Source: Apiotrichum sp. Y4204
Taxonomy: Eukaryota > Basidiomycota > Tremellomycetes > Trichosporonales > Trichosporonaceae
DNA: 64,000 bases
NCBI GenBank assembly: GCA_025531455.1
Contig: JAMYHL010000060.1
Location: forward strand, 1-64,000
Direction: 5' to 3'
The translations under genes and the position numbers were made by a program. Under the pieces are notes generated by a model that worked only from the letters and a program-made list of their open reading frames with translations, had not been told where the DNA came from and did no database searches. Shown here piece after piece: positions 33,111 through 43,187 of this stretch (position 1 is the stretch's first letter; the number at the start of each line of letters is the position of its first letter).

Positions 33111-36100
33111 ATGTCCAGCCCAACTCCGAGCGGCGGCACGCAGAGCGGTGAGTACAGCCCACTGGCGCCATATACTGACATGTGTCAGCCGACGCCGCGG
33201 CGCACGAGCCTGAGGCATCCGAGGGCGACATCTTCTCCAACTCAGACTTCGACATCGATGCGTACATCAACAACCTCACCGATGCGCAGACTGGCGAGCT
33301 TGATGAGGCGCTGGCCACCACACTCTTAAGCACGTTGGGTGCGACCCTGCCCACCACTCTTGCCTTCCCTGCTGTTGCCGCCTCACTCCCGGATGTCAAT
33401 ACAGCCACACCTGTAGCGTCTACTCCCCACACTACCGCCGCCTGTGACTCTCTGGCAGAGCCGCAGACCCTAGAGACCTCATGTAGCACACTGGAACGTC
33501 CGATCAGTTCCTCCGACCCCTTGAACCCTTCCCTCGACTGTGTGGCGCAGACTGCCACTCCAGTTCAAGATGTTTCAGCGTCACCTGCAATGCCGGTCAT
33601 TGCCGCCACCGCTACCATCCCTATTCCCCCGGCTCCTGCGGCTCTTCCCACCTCGCTATCAGCAAGTACGCATCCATCGCACCCGCAGAGATACCAGGGC
33701 CTGCTCTTCAACTATATTGAAGGATTCTTTCCGGAGGACCAGGCTGGAGAACTGGGCGACTTCATTAAGGTGAGCACGGTTTGCTGTTATAGCCGTCAGT
33801 AGGTTAACATTAGGCACATGGGGGTAATCTCATCGGTATTCCCCATGCGGGTGAACTCTTGGCGGGAAACTTGCTCGTCGTCCCGGATTACATTACAACG
33901 CAAGACCAGTGGACTCTCAAGATCAACCAAGTGTACACTTTCGACACCGTGTTGGCCTGGCCGGATGAGGCCTTGAAAGCTCTTGGCTATGTTGCGTGTG
34001 TACCGGCTGAAACTAGCCCCGCAGCACCTGTCGAGGCCAGTGATCAGGCCACTGTGACAAGCACACAATGCTCCATCCCCGAGAACACCTCTGTGGCCCC
34101 CGAGAGTGGCAGCACCGCTGGACCGTCCACAGCTGTGCCGAAGGACGAGCTTCCGACCGAAACGCAAGAGGATCCTGATCAGCTCCGTGAGCTGCTCAAC
34201 CTTATGCGTTCCGACGAACCTGCGTCCGAGCCTTCCCTCCCTCTGCCTGAGCCCGAGGCCCCGGTCGAACCACCACAGGCCCAGAGCACCTCCCCCGATG
34301 AGGAGGCAATGATTCAGCCCGGCCTTGCGGACTTGGTGCTTGAGAGCGGGCCGGCGACAACCCTTTCCCCTCCAGCCTTGGCGCCCGGCGTTCGGGGCAG
34401 CTCGGTACCCGCTCAGGTCGGCCTCAATCCTTCGGCAAACTCAGCGAGCTGGGTAGCGTCGCAAACCTCGACGCCGTCATCGTCTGGGGTCCACTGCGCC
34501 ACGGGTTCCGATGAATCTCGCCCAGCCGCGAGCTCAATGGAGCGTACCTCGCATGAACAAAATGGAAGGGCCACAGCTCGACCGTCCCCGGCGTCCTCTA
34601 CAAATCAGATCCCGAGCATGATTATGCCTACCCTCAAAGAATCGCTCCAGTTTGGCACAAGCCGTACTCATGTGGCTCTCGCCGCGCGGCGGACGATAGC
34701 GGCCGAGCTAGCGAATTGGACTCGGCGCCGCATTCCCGCCAGACCTCCGTGGCTCTCTAAGGTCTTCAAATGGAGGGAAGCCCACCCTCGCGTCTGCCCG
34801 AAGGACTGGAAAGGCTGTGTGGAGCACTACAATCGCTTAATGGCCGCGCTTGACAAGCTTGAGCGGGATGAAGAACAGAGTCAGCAGGCTCAGCAGGCTC
34901 AGCAAGCGCAACAGATGCTAGCTCAGTCTGTTTCTCGGCCCGCACAGGAGACCACGTCTCTTCCTGGTCCTGAGTCGATTCCGCAGCCCCCTCCCCATCA
35001 CGATCCTCGGCTCCTTCCTCAACGCGGTGTTCATCATTCGGCTCATCCCCAGGCCGAGCGGCAGCAGGCACAACACCAGATGCCGACTCACGCGGCTCTC
35101 CAACACTCACCACAGTCAGCTCAACAGAGGGCAGCGGAAGAGAGGCGAACGCGTCAACACCTCGAACAGCAGGAGCGCCAGCAAGTTCAATTGGTACAGC
35201 AGCAGATCGCGCATCAGCAGCAGATCGCGCAACAGCAGCAGATCGCGCATCAGCAGCAGATCGCGCATCAGCAGCAGATCGCGCAACAGCAGCAGATCGC
35301 GCAACAGCAGCAGATTGCACAACAGCAGATGGTCCAACAGCAGGTGCGCCAGCCAGTCCCACTTCAAGCATCGCGGGGCACACCGCAGCAGGTAGCTCAG
35401 CAGACGGTTGAGCACCACCACGCTCCCCCACAGTCACGGCCAGCATCTGGGGTTAGGCGGCCTCAACAGAACCCCTCGTCCCAGCACTACGCTGTGCAGC
35501 ATCACCCTACAACACAGCACCACGCAGTGCAGCCTCAACAATACCCTACAACCCAGCACTACGCTGGGCAGCCGCGCCAACCGCCTTCTGGGACACCTCT
35601 GGAGTCTCCGCACGCAAATACAGCGTTGAGGCCATTGTCTCATCAGCGGGGGGACTCTCCGTTTGCCTTTCACATTCCCTCGGGCCATCATTCACCGCAT
35701 GTCACACCTGCCTCCCCAGGACCGAGTTCGAGGGGCACACCTGGTACCATAGTACCTCCTCGTCCTGGCTCACGGGGCCCATCTCGACACGCCTTACCGC
35801 ACTCTTCGACCCCCCTACCTGCGCAGTACGCGCAGTTGGGGATCCACCAGGGATACCCGTCTCAAGGAGCAAATCCGTACCAGACTCGGCCATCAACACC
35901 ATCTCAAGGCCCGAAGCTGCACCACCCCCAGCCGCAGCCGTCACCTAAACATTCTTTAGGATTCCCGCTTGACTCCGCTGGGGAGTTGGCCGTTCCCAAG
36001 CGTGGTCGCGCGCCCCCCAATAGGCCTGCTACCACCACCACGACGGTGCAGAATGGGCCCTCTCCACACAACCGCGTCCAGCAGCTGGGTCGTTCCTCCC

Positions 36101-37766
36101 CCCGTAAACGCCAGAAACCCAGTCGTGCTGCATCGGTACCCGCAGGACCGAGTCCGTTGGGACAGACGTCCTCTCTGCCTCCGGTGCCACCGGGACATTC
36201 CCACGCATATGGAGCTGTTCCTCATGTACCCCAAACACCATCGAATGGACAGATGCCCTTTGCGCCCCCTGGGCCACCGGGATACACCCACGCATATGGG
36301 CCAGTCCCCCATGTACCCCAAACACCGTCGAATGGACAGATGTCCTATGCGCCTTACGGGCCACTGGGACATCCCCACCCATCGGAGCCAATCTCCCACA
36401 TTCCCCAAACGCCGTCAGGAGGACATCAGGTTCTGGGAAAGCGCACGTCTGAGACACTTGAGGCATCGAATGATCTGCCAGCCAAGCGTCATCGCGGCCC
36501 CGACCCATCAGCAGAGCCTCTTCCCAGCAGGCGTTACCACTGTCCGCAGGGTTGGTCTTTCGAGCAGCTGCTGAACCACGTTATTGAAGATATTAATACC
36601 AAGTTTAATTGGCTTGAGCGGCGCAACCTTCCCGAAATGTACTACACGGCGTACGAGGCGAGGGTAAGTGACAATAAAAGAGTCGACCAATAAGTAACTG
36701 TTTGTTAACACTCAGTGGGAGTTCCCTGTCAGTATTAGGGAGTATTGTCGTAAGAACATGGCGTATATTGGACCGGTGTGTCCTAGCTTCGCGGCGAGCG
36801 TGGCCCGCGGCCGCGCCATGAATGTGGACCGTGAGAAGATGCTCGCCGATCTGATCGAGTTTGGTAACACTGGGTATTCTTGGTTTCGTCCAGAAGCATC
36901 TATCGAGGAGTTTTGCCGGTCCTTTCAAGATAAGGTATGTCGAATGTCACTCGAAGACGAGATGGAACCGCATACAGACTTACAGGTGCTGATGACAGTT
37001 CCCGCACTACCCGCCCCCCAACAGCATGATTGCCAGCCAGGGGGCCCAAATCGCAATGTTGTGCGAAGGGTTTCGTTCCCGGACGCGCTTCAAGGACGTC
37101 ACTCCCCTATCTGAGTCGGCCCAGGCCCGTCAACAGTCCGCCGCTGAGCGGGCTGCAAGTGAAAAGCGCAGGAAGGAGGAAGAGCGCCGGGCGCAGGCCG
37201 CAGCTGAACGTCAGCGGCGAAACGAAGAGCGGGAGGCAATCCGGACCCAAAAGCAGCTGGAGGCGGAACGCATCAAGATCGAGAAGGCAGAAGCAAAGGA
37301 ACGGGAGAGGTTGAGGAAAGAGGCAGAAAAGCAGAAAGCGAAGGAGGAGCGTGAGGCCAAAGCAGCTGCCGAAGCTGCCGAAAAGCAGAAAGCGAAGGAG
37401 GAGCGTGAGGCCAAAGCAGCTGCCATAAAGGAGGAGCGTGAGAGGAAAGCGGCAGCCAGCGAGGCGAACAAGGCAAATGCCCTGAAGCGGCGCCGGAGCA
37501 ATGACGCCGACGCCGACGACGATGGGTCCGCCCCCAAGCCTCCCCCACGCAAACGCAGGGCCCAGCAACCACCGGAGCCCAAAGAGCCGCCGCCCGTGTT
37601 TGGCGGGGTCCGGGGCAACTATGTGGTCGGTTCTGGTCCTGGCAACTGGGAAAACATTCGGTTTTCACGCTGCCTCACAGGCGTCTGCGAACCCAACACA
37701 CCATGTGGTTGCAAACACTCTGACCCTCCCCCGTACCAGCCTAGGGCAGACCGCAATCGCCGTTGA
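33111..37766 (+). CDS. BRCT-like, Myb-like and W-module protein with polyQ and coiled coil (paralog 2)
   Basis: Exons 33111-33147, 33189-33769, 33814-36663, 36716-36934 and 36999-37766 give 1484 residues. A degenerate BRCT-like domain at about 181-268 has LGDFIK, then AHGGNLIGIPHAG, with a phase-0 intron at the same point as in the upstream paralog. A Myb-like segment lies at about 519-549 (FKWREAHPRVCPKDWKGC). Gln-rich repeats of QQQIAHQQ type fill about 561-735. About 996-1072 carries three HVPQTPSNGQM-like units. Two W-modules follow: YYTAYEAR then WEFPVSIREYCRKN, and YSWFRPEASIEEFCRSFQDK then FPHYPPPN. A Lys/Glu/Ala coiled coil covers about 1274-1390. The end has a small Cys cluster (CLTGVCEPNTPCGC). 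Nuclear, DNA- or chromatin-related function is an inference from the BRCT/Myb-like parts. Confidence 0.72.
35194..35340 (+). repeat. CAG/CAA-rich tandem repeat inside coding sequence
   Basis: The stretch repeats units of the type CAGCAGCAGATCGCGCA(T/A), encoding QQQIAHQQQIAQ. The units are nearly identical at the DNA level, so recent slippage or unequal exchange is likely and length variation between strains is expected. Confidence 0.8.
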
Positions 37767-38032
37767 GAGATGTTGTCCATACTACTGGTATTGTACATAC
37801 ACATCCCCACTATAGAGATGAACTCCTTGCATTGCCAAACCACAGAATAGCAAGTCAAGCCGCCGGAAATACTAACTTCTCTGCATTGACAGACCTTTCA
37901 CAGCTCGTACAGCCCATATGCAGGTCAGTCATTGTATCGGACGATCCGCGGACGACACTGCGCCCCGACCGTTCGTCCCAGGATCCCAGGATTCCAGGGC
38001 TCACTCCACCAACTGCATGTGTCCTGCGAGTA

Positions 38033-38545
38033 CTACTCAACGCCGTCGTATTTATCCACTATAACCTTCATTTCGTCTCCGCGTTTATTGTAGGGCCAAT
38101 GCGCGTTCTTCAAAGGGGTAAAAGCCAAGAAACGAACGACGGCGTCTAGAACTTTGTGATCCGGCCATTGGGCGTGGGGGTTAGAACCCGGTTTGTCGAG
38201 GGACACAATGTATCCGCGCCCAGCATCGTAGCCTACGTCACACCAGAAGCCACCATTATGCAGCCACCCGTTGCGCAGCTGCTTACACCTCGTCTCACCA
38301 CCCATGTGTGCCGCAGCCTTGAACAGTTTGGCGACCCCGAGCGTCCATTCCCCATCGGCAGCATGGTCGAGAAGCCGGTTGATCTGCCCATGGTTGAGTG
38401 CGCCCTTGCCGGCGCAAAAAACAATCCTCTCCAAGACCTCGTACGGAAGTCGAGCCAACTTATGATCGGGATTCGTCGCGCGAAGAACGGGTCGAGCTAA
38501 GGAGAGTACGCGGAAGGCGGTAGAATGAACTCGGTTCGATGTCAT
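38033..38545 (-). CDS. Small protein with F-box-like N-terminal motif
   Basis: One exon encodes 170 residues from the ATG at 38545 to the TAG at 38033. The segment HKLARLPYEVLERIVFCAG near residues 28-46 fits the first helix of an F-box (LPxEvLexI). The rest (NHGQINRLLDHAADG, KLFKAAAHMGG, RNGWLHNGGFWCDVGYDAGRG) looks like a degenerate ankyrin-type or basidiomycete lineage fold and is not recognised. If it is an F-box protein it would link a substrate to an SCF ubiquitin ligase; that is inference. It converges on the paralog-2 gene, with 266 nt between the stops. Confidence 0.5.
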   Translation of the reverse strand: MTSNRVHSTAFRVLSLARPVLRATNPDHKLARLPYEVLERIVFCAGKGALNHGQINRLLDHAADGEWTLGVAKLFKAAAHMGGETRCKQLRNGWLHNGGFWCDVGYDAGRGYIVSLDKPGSNPHAQWPDHKVLDAVVRFLAFTPLKNAHWPYNKRGDEMKVIVDKYDGVE

Positions 38546-39367
38546 TCACTTCATGTGAGTTGCCAATGCCAAGGCACTGCAATGTTATTATGTATCTTGC
38601 CCTCCATGCCACATGCGGCCACATGTCAGTCATGTCAGATGGATATAGATGGATCGATGGATCGATGGCCAGATGGATAGACGGAGATTTACCTTACCTC
38701 CAAGGCCACAAGGCCACACGGCCAGTACGTGGCCGTGTTGCAGTGCGTGTTGACTCAACGGATATAACGGATATATACATTCGCACGACACGAAATGCAT
38801 CCCCCCGTGTCCTTTGAGCCTCGAGTTGTGGCTTGTACGTTTGCACACTACTGCATTGCATCGAGGTTGTCGGTACCGATGACATCCAAGCGTCTCACCC
38901 TTACGCACTGCACACACACCCACAACACGAGGCTGCTTCGGTGTCGATCGGACGCGGCACAGAGGGGTCCGAGGACGGTAGGAGGTGAATTGAAACGGAA
39001 CAGCAAGTCAAACAAACATGCTAGAAACAATGATGAGGACAGGTTTGTCAGTCACCGACCGAAACACGCGTGCTCGAGACAGAAAGCAAGCTCACGAGAC
39101 ACAGAATGGAACAACATGAAGTGACTGACTGCTTTCGTTATTGTTCTGTGTTCTATGAACCGCATCATCAGCTGCACTGCGAACATCCTGCGGTGAACGC
39201 TCCACTGCCATCAGCAACCGGCAGCCAGCTCGCCCATCTCGTCCTCCTTTTCTTCTCTTCCTTTTATTTCCCGAACGCTATTGCCATCATTCATTCTCTC
39301 ATTCACGCTGCAAACGTCTTTGAAGTCGACCCACCCATCCTTCGCGCTGCTCGCGAGCTCACTAGCA
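38546..39367. other. Gene-free stretch with a short GATGGATC-type repeat
   Basis: No gene was recognised in these 822 nt. A simple repeat built on GATGGAT(C/A) units lies at 38638-38683. The rest would hold the promoters of the divergent F-box-like and membrane-protein genes. Confidence 0.5.
38638..38683. repeat. Degenerate GATGGATC-type simple repeat
   Basis: Imperfect tandem units of GATGGAT followed by A, C or G occur here in a noncoding stretch between divergent genes. There is no sign of a longer repeat family. Confidence 0.6.
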
Positions 39368-40677
39368 ATGTCACCAATCACCGCGTGCCTCAAACCGGTT
39401 GCCTTCCTCATGCTTCTCACCACATTATCCTTCCTCATCATGCGCACATACAGCGGTTTCTCGACGCTACAGCCTACATTCGATTATCTGATTTCCGGAA
39501 ACCTGACGGGCTCGACAGCGTTGTCAGCTTTTCGAGGGCTGTCACTTCTTTCGGCTGTCTCCGTTCTCAGCTTCACGCCAGATTACACAGTGAAGAATGT
39601 CACCCTTCTCATCCTCGGTATCTTCTTCTCTACTATCATTCTTGGCAGGACCATTGCTTATGCTGTCCGCATAGCTTGCGTGCCTCTCGACAAGGTGCGA
39701 TACACCGTCCTCGCGAAGCACGATGTATTCCAGGGCATGATGGTTGCCTCAGAGCTGTGGCCCAAGGAGTCGAAGCACTGTGAGTACCAGGGTATCACCA
39801 ATTTGTCCACTTGCCGCTATTCCGTTCTTCTTTCGGACATCTTGAGAACTTAATTCCGTAACTGACAACAGTGCGTGCCGCAACATTTGCAGAGACAGCT
39901 ACGCTTGTCACCTCGCAGCTCGAAGACCTCAGCAGCGACACGGCGCTCCAGATTCACTTTCTGGCTGTTATTACCGACATGCTCTCCGAGATGACCTTCA
40001 CGCAGGCTCGACTGGCCACATTCAACGAGGACTTGGCGAACGTCAGACGGTGGCACGCACTTGCTGTCCGCCGTATGACTGCGTGCTACATCACACTTGC
40101 CCATCTTTCTCCGACGCGTGAGCGCTTCGAGCACGGCCTCGACATTGTGCGCTCTCGCCTCACCCATACGACACTCCAAGCGCGGCGAGATGTCACAAAG
40201 AGCGGTCTCGACAGCATCGTCACTTTCACCGCTCATCGCAGCCTTCTCGCGTACTTGCTGTCATTAGTCGAACAGGTCGTCCTGTGGCGATACTCTTATG
40301 GCAGCGCCCAATCGTACATGACCGCAAGAGTACATGCTCCCCTATCGCTGTTGGAACGTCTGAAGGAACAATTGGCATTGATCCCTGAGCTCTTGGATGG
40401 TGTTGCGCTCCGCATTGAAAGCGCGCGGGGAGACTTGCCGGCGGGGAGTGCAAGTTTGCCTAAGCCGTCCACCTCGGATAGTGCCCCGTTGTCGGCCACT
40501 GCCTCGTTGGCTGTCATCGAGGTAGAAATCTCAACTGAGAACCGCGGCCGATATTCAAGGACCAGTAACCGTGAGGCATTCACTTCCAATTCCACAGAAG
40601 ACCGGCCGCAATCTCATGGGGGGAGCGTCCGCTTCACGCAGTCACCCGCCCGTGCCGACATCTCTGGTGCGACATAG
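39368..40677 (+). CDS. Predicted membrane protein of unknown function
   Basis: Exons 39368-39779 and 39872-40677 join across a 92-nt intron and give 405 residues. The first 110 residues hold about three hydrophobic segments: KPVAFLMLLTTLSFLIM, FRGLSLLSAVSVLSF and VTLLILGIFFSTIILGRTIA. The remainder is amphipathic and helical (DLSSDTALQIHFLAVITDML, RERFEHGLDIVRSRL), with another hydrophobic stretch at LLAYLLSLVEQVVLW, and ends in a Ser/Thr-rich hydrophilic tail. No family was recognised. The start at 39368 is the in-frame ATG directly before the first hydrophobic segment. Confidence 0.6.
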
Positions 40678-41276
40678 GCATCCTGTGCGGTGCTTCTGCT
40701 ACAGTACCTCCCTAGAAATCTAGCCTTGTACATCTGTGTTACTATGCGACAGAGATTATGTACATTGGAACCACAGGGTGACAGTCGCGGCTAGGAACAT
40801 GTCTGTCACCACGCAGTTCTAGACGTCCCGACATGGAGGTAGCTGGGCGTCTCCTATCCTCCATTCTTACAAGTTGGTGTCGGCGGTGCATATACAGTAG
40901 TATGAACGAGTTTGCTTAGTGTGTAATAGCATGCTGTGTGGTGTCTCAGACACCAATCCGAGCAGGGTGGCCGCAAAAGTCAGCTCATATCGCCTGTCTT
41001 ACTCGTCCATCAAAACTGGCCCAAGCCGCCATCCGCTTTTGTTCATCCATATTTCCACAAGCGAACAACAACGTTCAATACATGTCCGCATCCAACACCG
41101 CATCCATCTACAAGTCGACATCCATGAGTGTCGACCATGTCGCCAGTGGGAGTGTCCATGCACGAGCCAAAGAGATAAATGGGATGCATGAAGCCGGCTT
41201 CCCTTCTCCAACTCCCACTCTCTCGACGGTCTAACTTCTCCCTCTTCAAGATCTAAAATAACAACCAATACCCACC
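40678..41276. other. Intergenic region
   Basis: These 599 nt between two plus-strand genes show no gene. The stretch near 41250-41276 leads to a good start context (CCCACCATG). Confidence 0.5.
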
Positions 41277-41803
41277 ATGTCTTCGCTCTCCAGCACTTCC
41301 ACCACCATCTCAACCAGCTCGACCAGTTCAAGCTCTAGTTCCACCTCGAGCGCCATGACCTCAATCTCCACCGCCTCCACTTCGTCGCGCTACACCCGCG
41401 GGCCCGGCTTCGAGTGTCGCACGCCCGCCTCCCCGCCAGCAATATACACCACCCCGGTGTGGGCACCCCGCCCCACCGACAGGCTGACTCCGCTGGGTGG
41501 TATGTGGTTAACCACTCCTCTCGGTGAGTAATGAGTATCCCAAACTCCGTTCTTACGACAGACGCTGTTCCCACCCCTGTTGTCAAGGAGCCATGGGTGG
41601 CGCCCGGCGCCGAGCGTTTCTCCGCACCCCGCCCGCTCCCGGTTTGCATCCCCGCGCTTGCGTTGCGTTCCCGTGCCCGTCCCGCCGCAAACCTCCCCGA
41701 AGTCAAGATGGAGCGCTCGCTGCGTCACTATCCCTCCCGCCGCGTTCTGTCCGAGAACCACTACTTCCGCGTGCGCAAGGACCAGGCGGGGTCGGAGTTG
41801 TGA
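41277..41803 (+). CDS. Small Ser/Thr-rich hypothetical protein
   Basis: Exons 41277-41523 and 41562-41803 join across a 38-nt intron and give 162 residues. The first 40 residues are almost only Ser and Thr. The rest is Pro/Arg-rich (AIYTTPVWAPRP, KEPWVAPGAERFSAPRP) and ends KMERSLRHYPSRRVLSENHY...QAGSEL. There is no signal peptide or membrane segment. No family was recognised. A good start context and an intron that keeps the frame open support it as a gene. Confidence 0.55.
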
Positions 41804-42122
41804 GATGTGCGAGACATTGGGAGCAGAATTAGTTTCAAGTGATATGAGTAGAGCCAGTGCTGGCGTGCCACACTTAATACCGCGGCGAGAGAAGAGTTAG
41901 TACCGCCACCAGAGGTTTGCTTCTTGCATGTGTGTAGTTGTCTAGAATGTATCCATATCCAATGCTCGGTTCATGGTATCTCTGCCGTAGCCTCTCGTAT
42001 CCATGGCATCGTCATCGTCATCGTCGCATCGTCCAAGTTCTCCAGTGTCGACCTCTGCCGTAGCTCAGCGTATCCAAGGCATCGCCACAATCGTATCGTT
42101 CAAGTTCTCCATTTTCGGCCTC
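41804..42122. other. Short intergenic stretch
   Basis: These are 319 nt between convergent genes, with CATCGT-type simple sequence near 42000-42030. I see nothing else in it. Confidence 0.5.
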
Positions 42123-43187
42123 CTAGCGTGGGCCACTCGTCTCGACGACGTACTGGAAGTCGCCCACAAGGCGGCGGTACTCTCCCACTGAGAGAAAGTC
42201 GATAAACTCCGCCGGCTCCCGGGCGGAGGGGACGCGCTCGCGGACAGCGTTGAGGATGACCGCGCGGCGCTTGTCCTTGCGCTTGAGGCCGAGCGCGGCG
42301 CGGGGGATATCATCGGTGCCGACGAGCGTGTACTTCTCGGCCATGTCCGATGCCAGAACAGCGATCACACCCCCAAGCATGCCGAAGCGCTGTTCAGCGG
42401 GTTCCAGCACGCCTTCGCTAGAGCGGGTGCGGGAGAAGATGAAGACGAGCTCGTGAGCGCCCTCCTCTGGCAGCCAGATGTCGATGTCCGCGTGTACAAG
42501 AAGGGGATGTCCGGGGTCGTACGTGATGTGGATGACGTGCCGCTCGTACGTGTGTTCAGGGCCGTTGTCCCGCAGGAAAACGGAGGGATACGCCTCGCAG
42601 TCGAGGAGGAACGGATCGACGAGGACAGGCACATGCGGGCGCAGGGGGGCGCAGCGGTGGCGCACGATTGTCGTGGTGTGCGGGAATAGGGCGTGGATCC
42701 GGCTCGCAAACACGCGCGAAATGGACATCTTCTTGGACTGCGCGGCATGCGCGCCGACCATGCTCACGGCGCGGGTATGCTTGAAGAGTGCGCGCTGTTG
42801 GGCAGCGGAGAAGCCTGCAAAAACGTCCTTCTCTAGGCCTGGGAGCGCAGCGCCACCGGGACGCGTGAACTTATACACCACGGGATTGAACATGTCCGAA
42901 GTGGGGCCGTGCATCTCCACGAACTGGTAGGAGGCCGTGTTGATACCAGAGATGTCCACCAAGTCATCCAAGTCGGCTGGTTCTGTCGAGTTTTGGTCTT
43001 GAGCTTCTGGACTCTCGGTACCGTCGTCGTCTTTCGTGGTGCCTGAACTCGAGGAAACCGGGCTCCTGTCGTTTACATTGTCGTCGATCTCGGTGATGGT
43101 AGCTTCTGGGGCGTTTGCGAACGTGGAGCGGGACTGATGCTGACGCGATCCCGCCTTGAGGGGAGTGACGTCGAGGAAGAGTATCAT
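42123..43187 (-). CDS. Hypothetical protein, single exon
   Basis: The frame from the ATG at 43187 to the stop at 42123 encodes 354 residues without introns. Residues about 10-75 are acidic and Ser-rich (DDDGTESPEAQDQN). From about 85 on it looks globular: YQFVEMHGPTSDMFNPVVYK, ALFKHTRAVSMVGAHAAQSK, VLVDPFLLDCEAYPSV, DIDIWLPEEGAHELVFIFSR, FGMLGGVIAVLASDMAEK and EFIDFLSVGEYRRLVGDF. I do not recognise the family. Several conserved-looking aromatic and acidic clusters suggest an enzyme or binding fold rather than a spurious frame. Confidence 0.6.
   Translation of the reverse strand: MILFLDVTPLKAGSRQHQSRSTFANAPEATITEIDDNVNDRSPVSSSSGTTKDDDGTESPEAQDQNSTEPADLDDLVDISGINTASYQFVEMHGPTSDMFNPVVYKFTRPGGAALPGLEKDVFAGFSAAQQRALFKHTRAVSMVGAHAAQSKKMSISRVFASRIHALFPHTTTIVRHRCAPLRPHVPVLVDPFLLDCEAYPSVFLRDNGPEHTYERHVIHITYDPGHPLLVHADIDIWLPEEGAHELVFIFSRTRSSEGVLEPAEQRFGMLGGVIAVLASDMAEKYTLVGTDDIPRAALGLKRKDKRRAVILNAVRERVPSAREPAEFIDFLSVGEYRRLVGDFQYVVETSGPR

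Noticed and set aside
35194..35340. Regular repeat array resembling a CRISPR-like spacing
   Set aside because: It is an in-frame CAG/CAA-type coding repeat in a eukaryotic gene, with no spacers.
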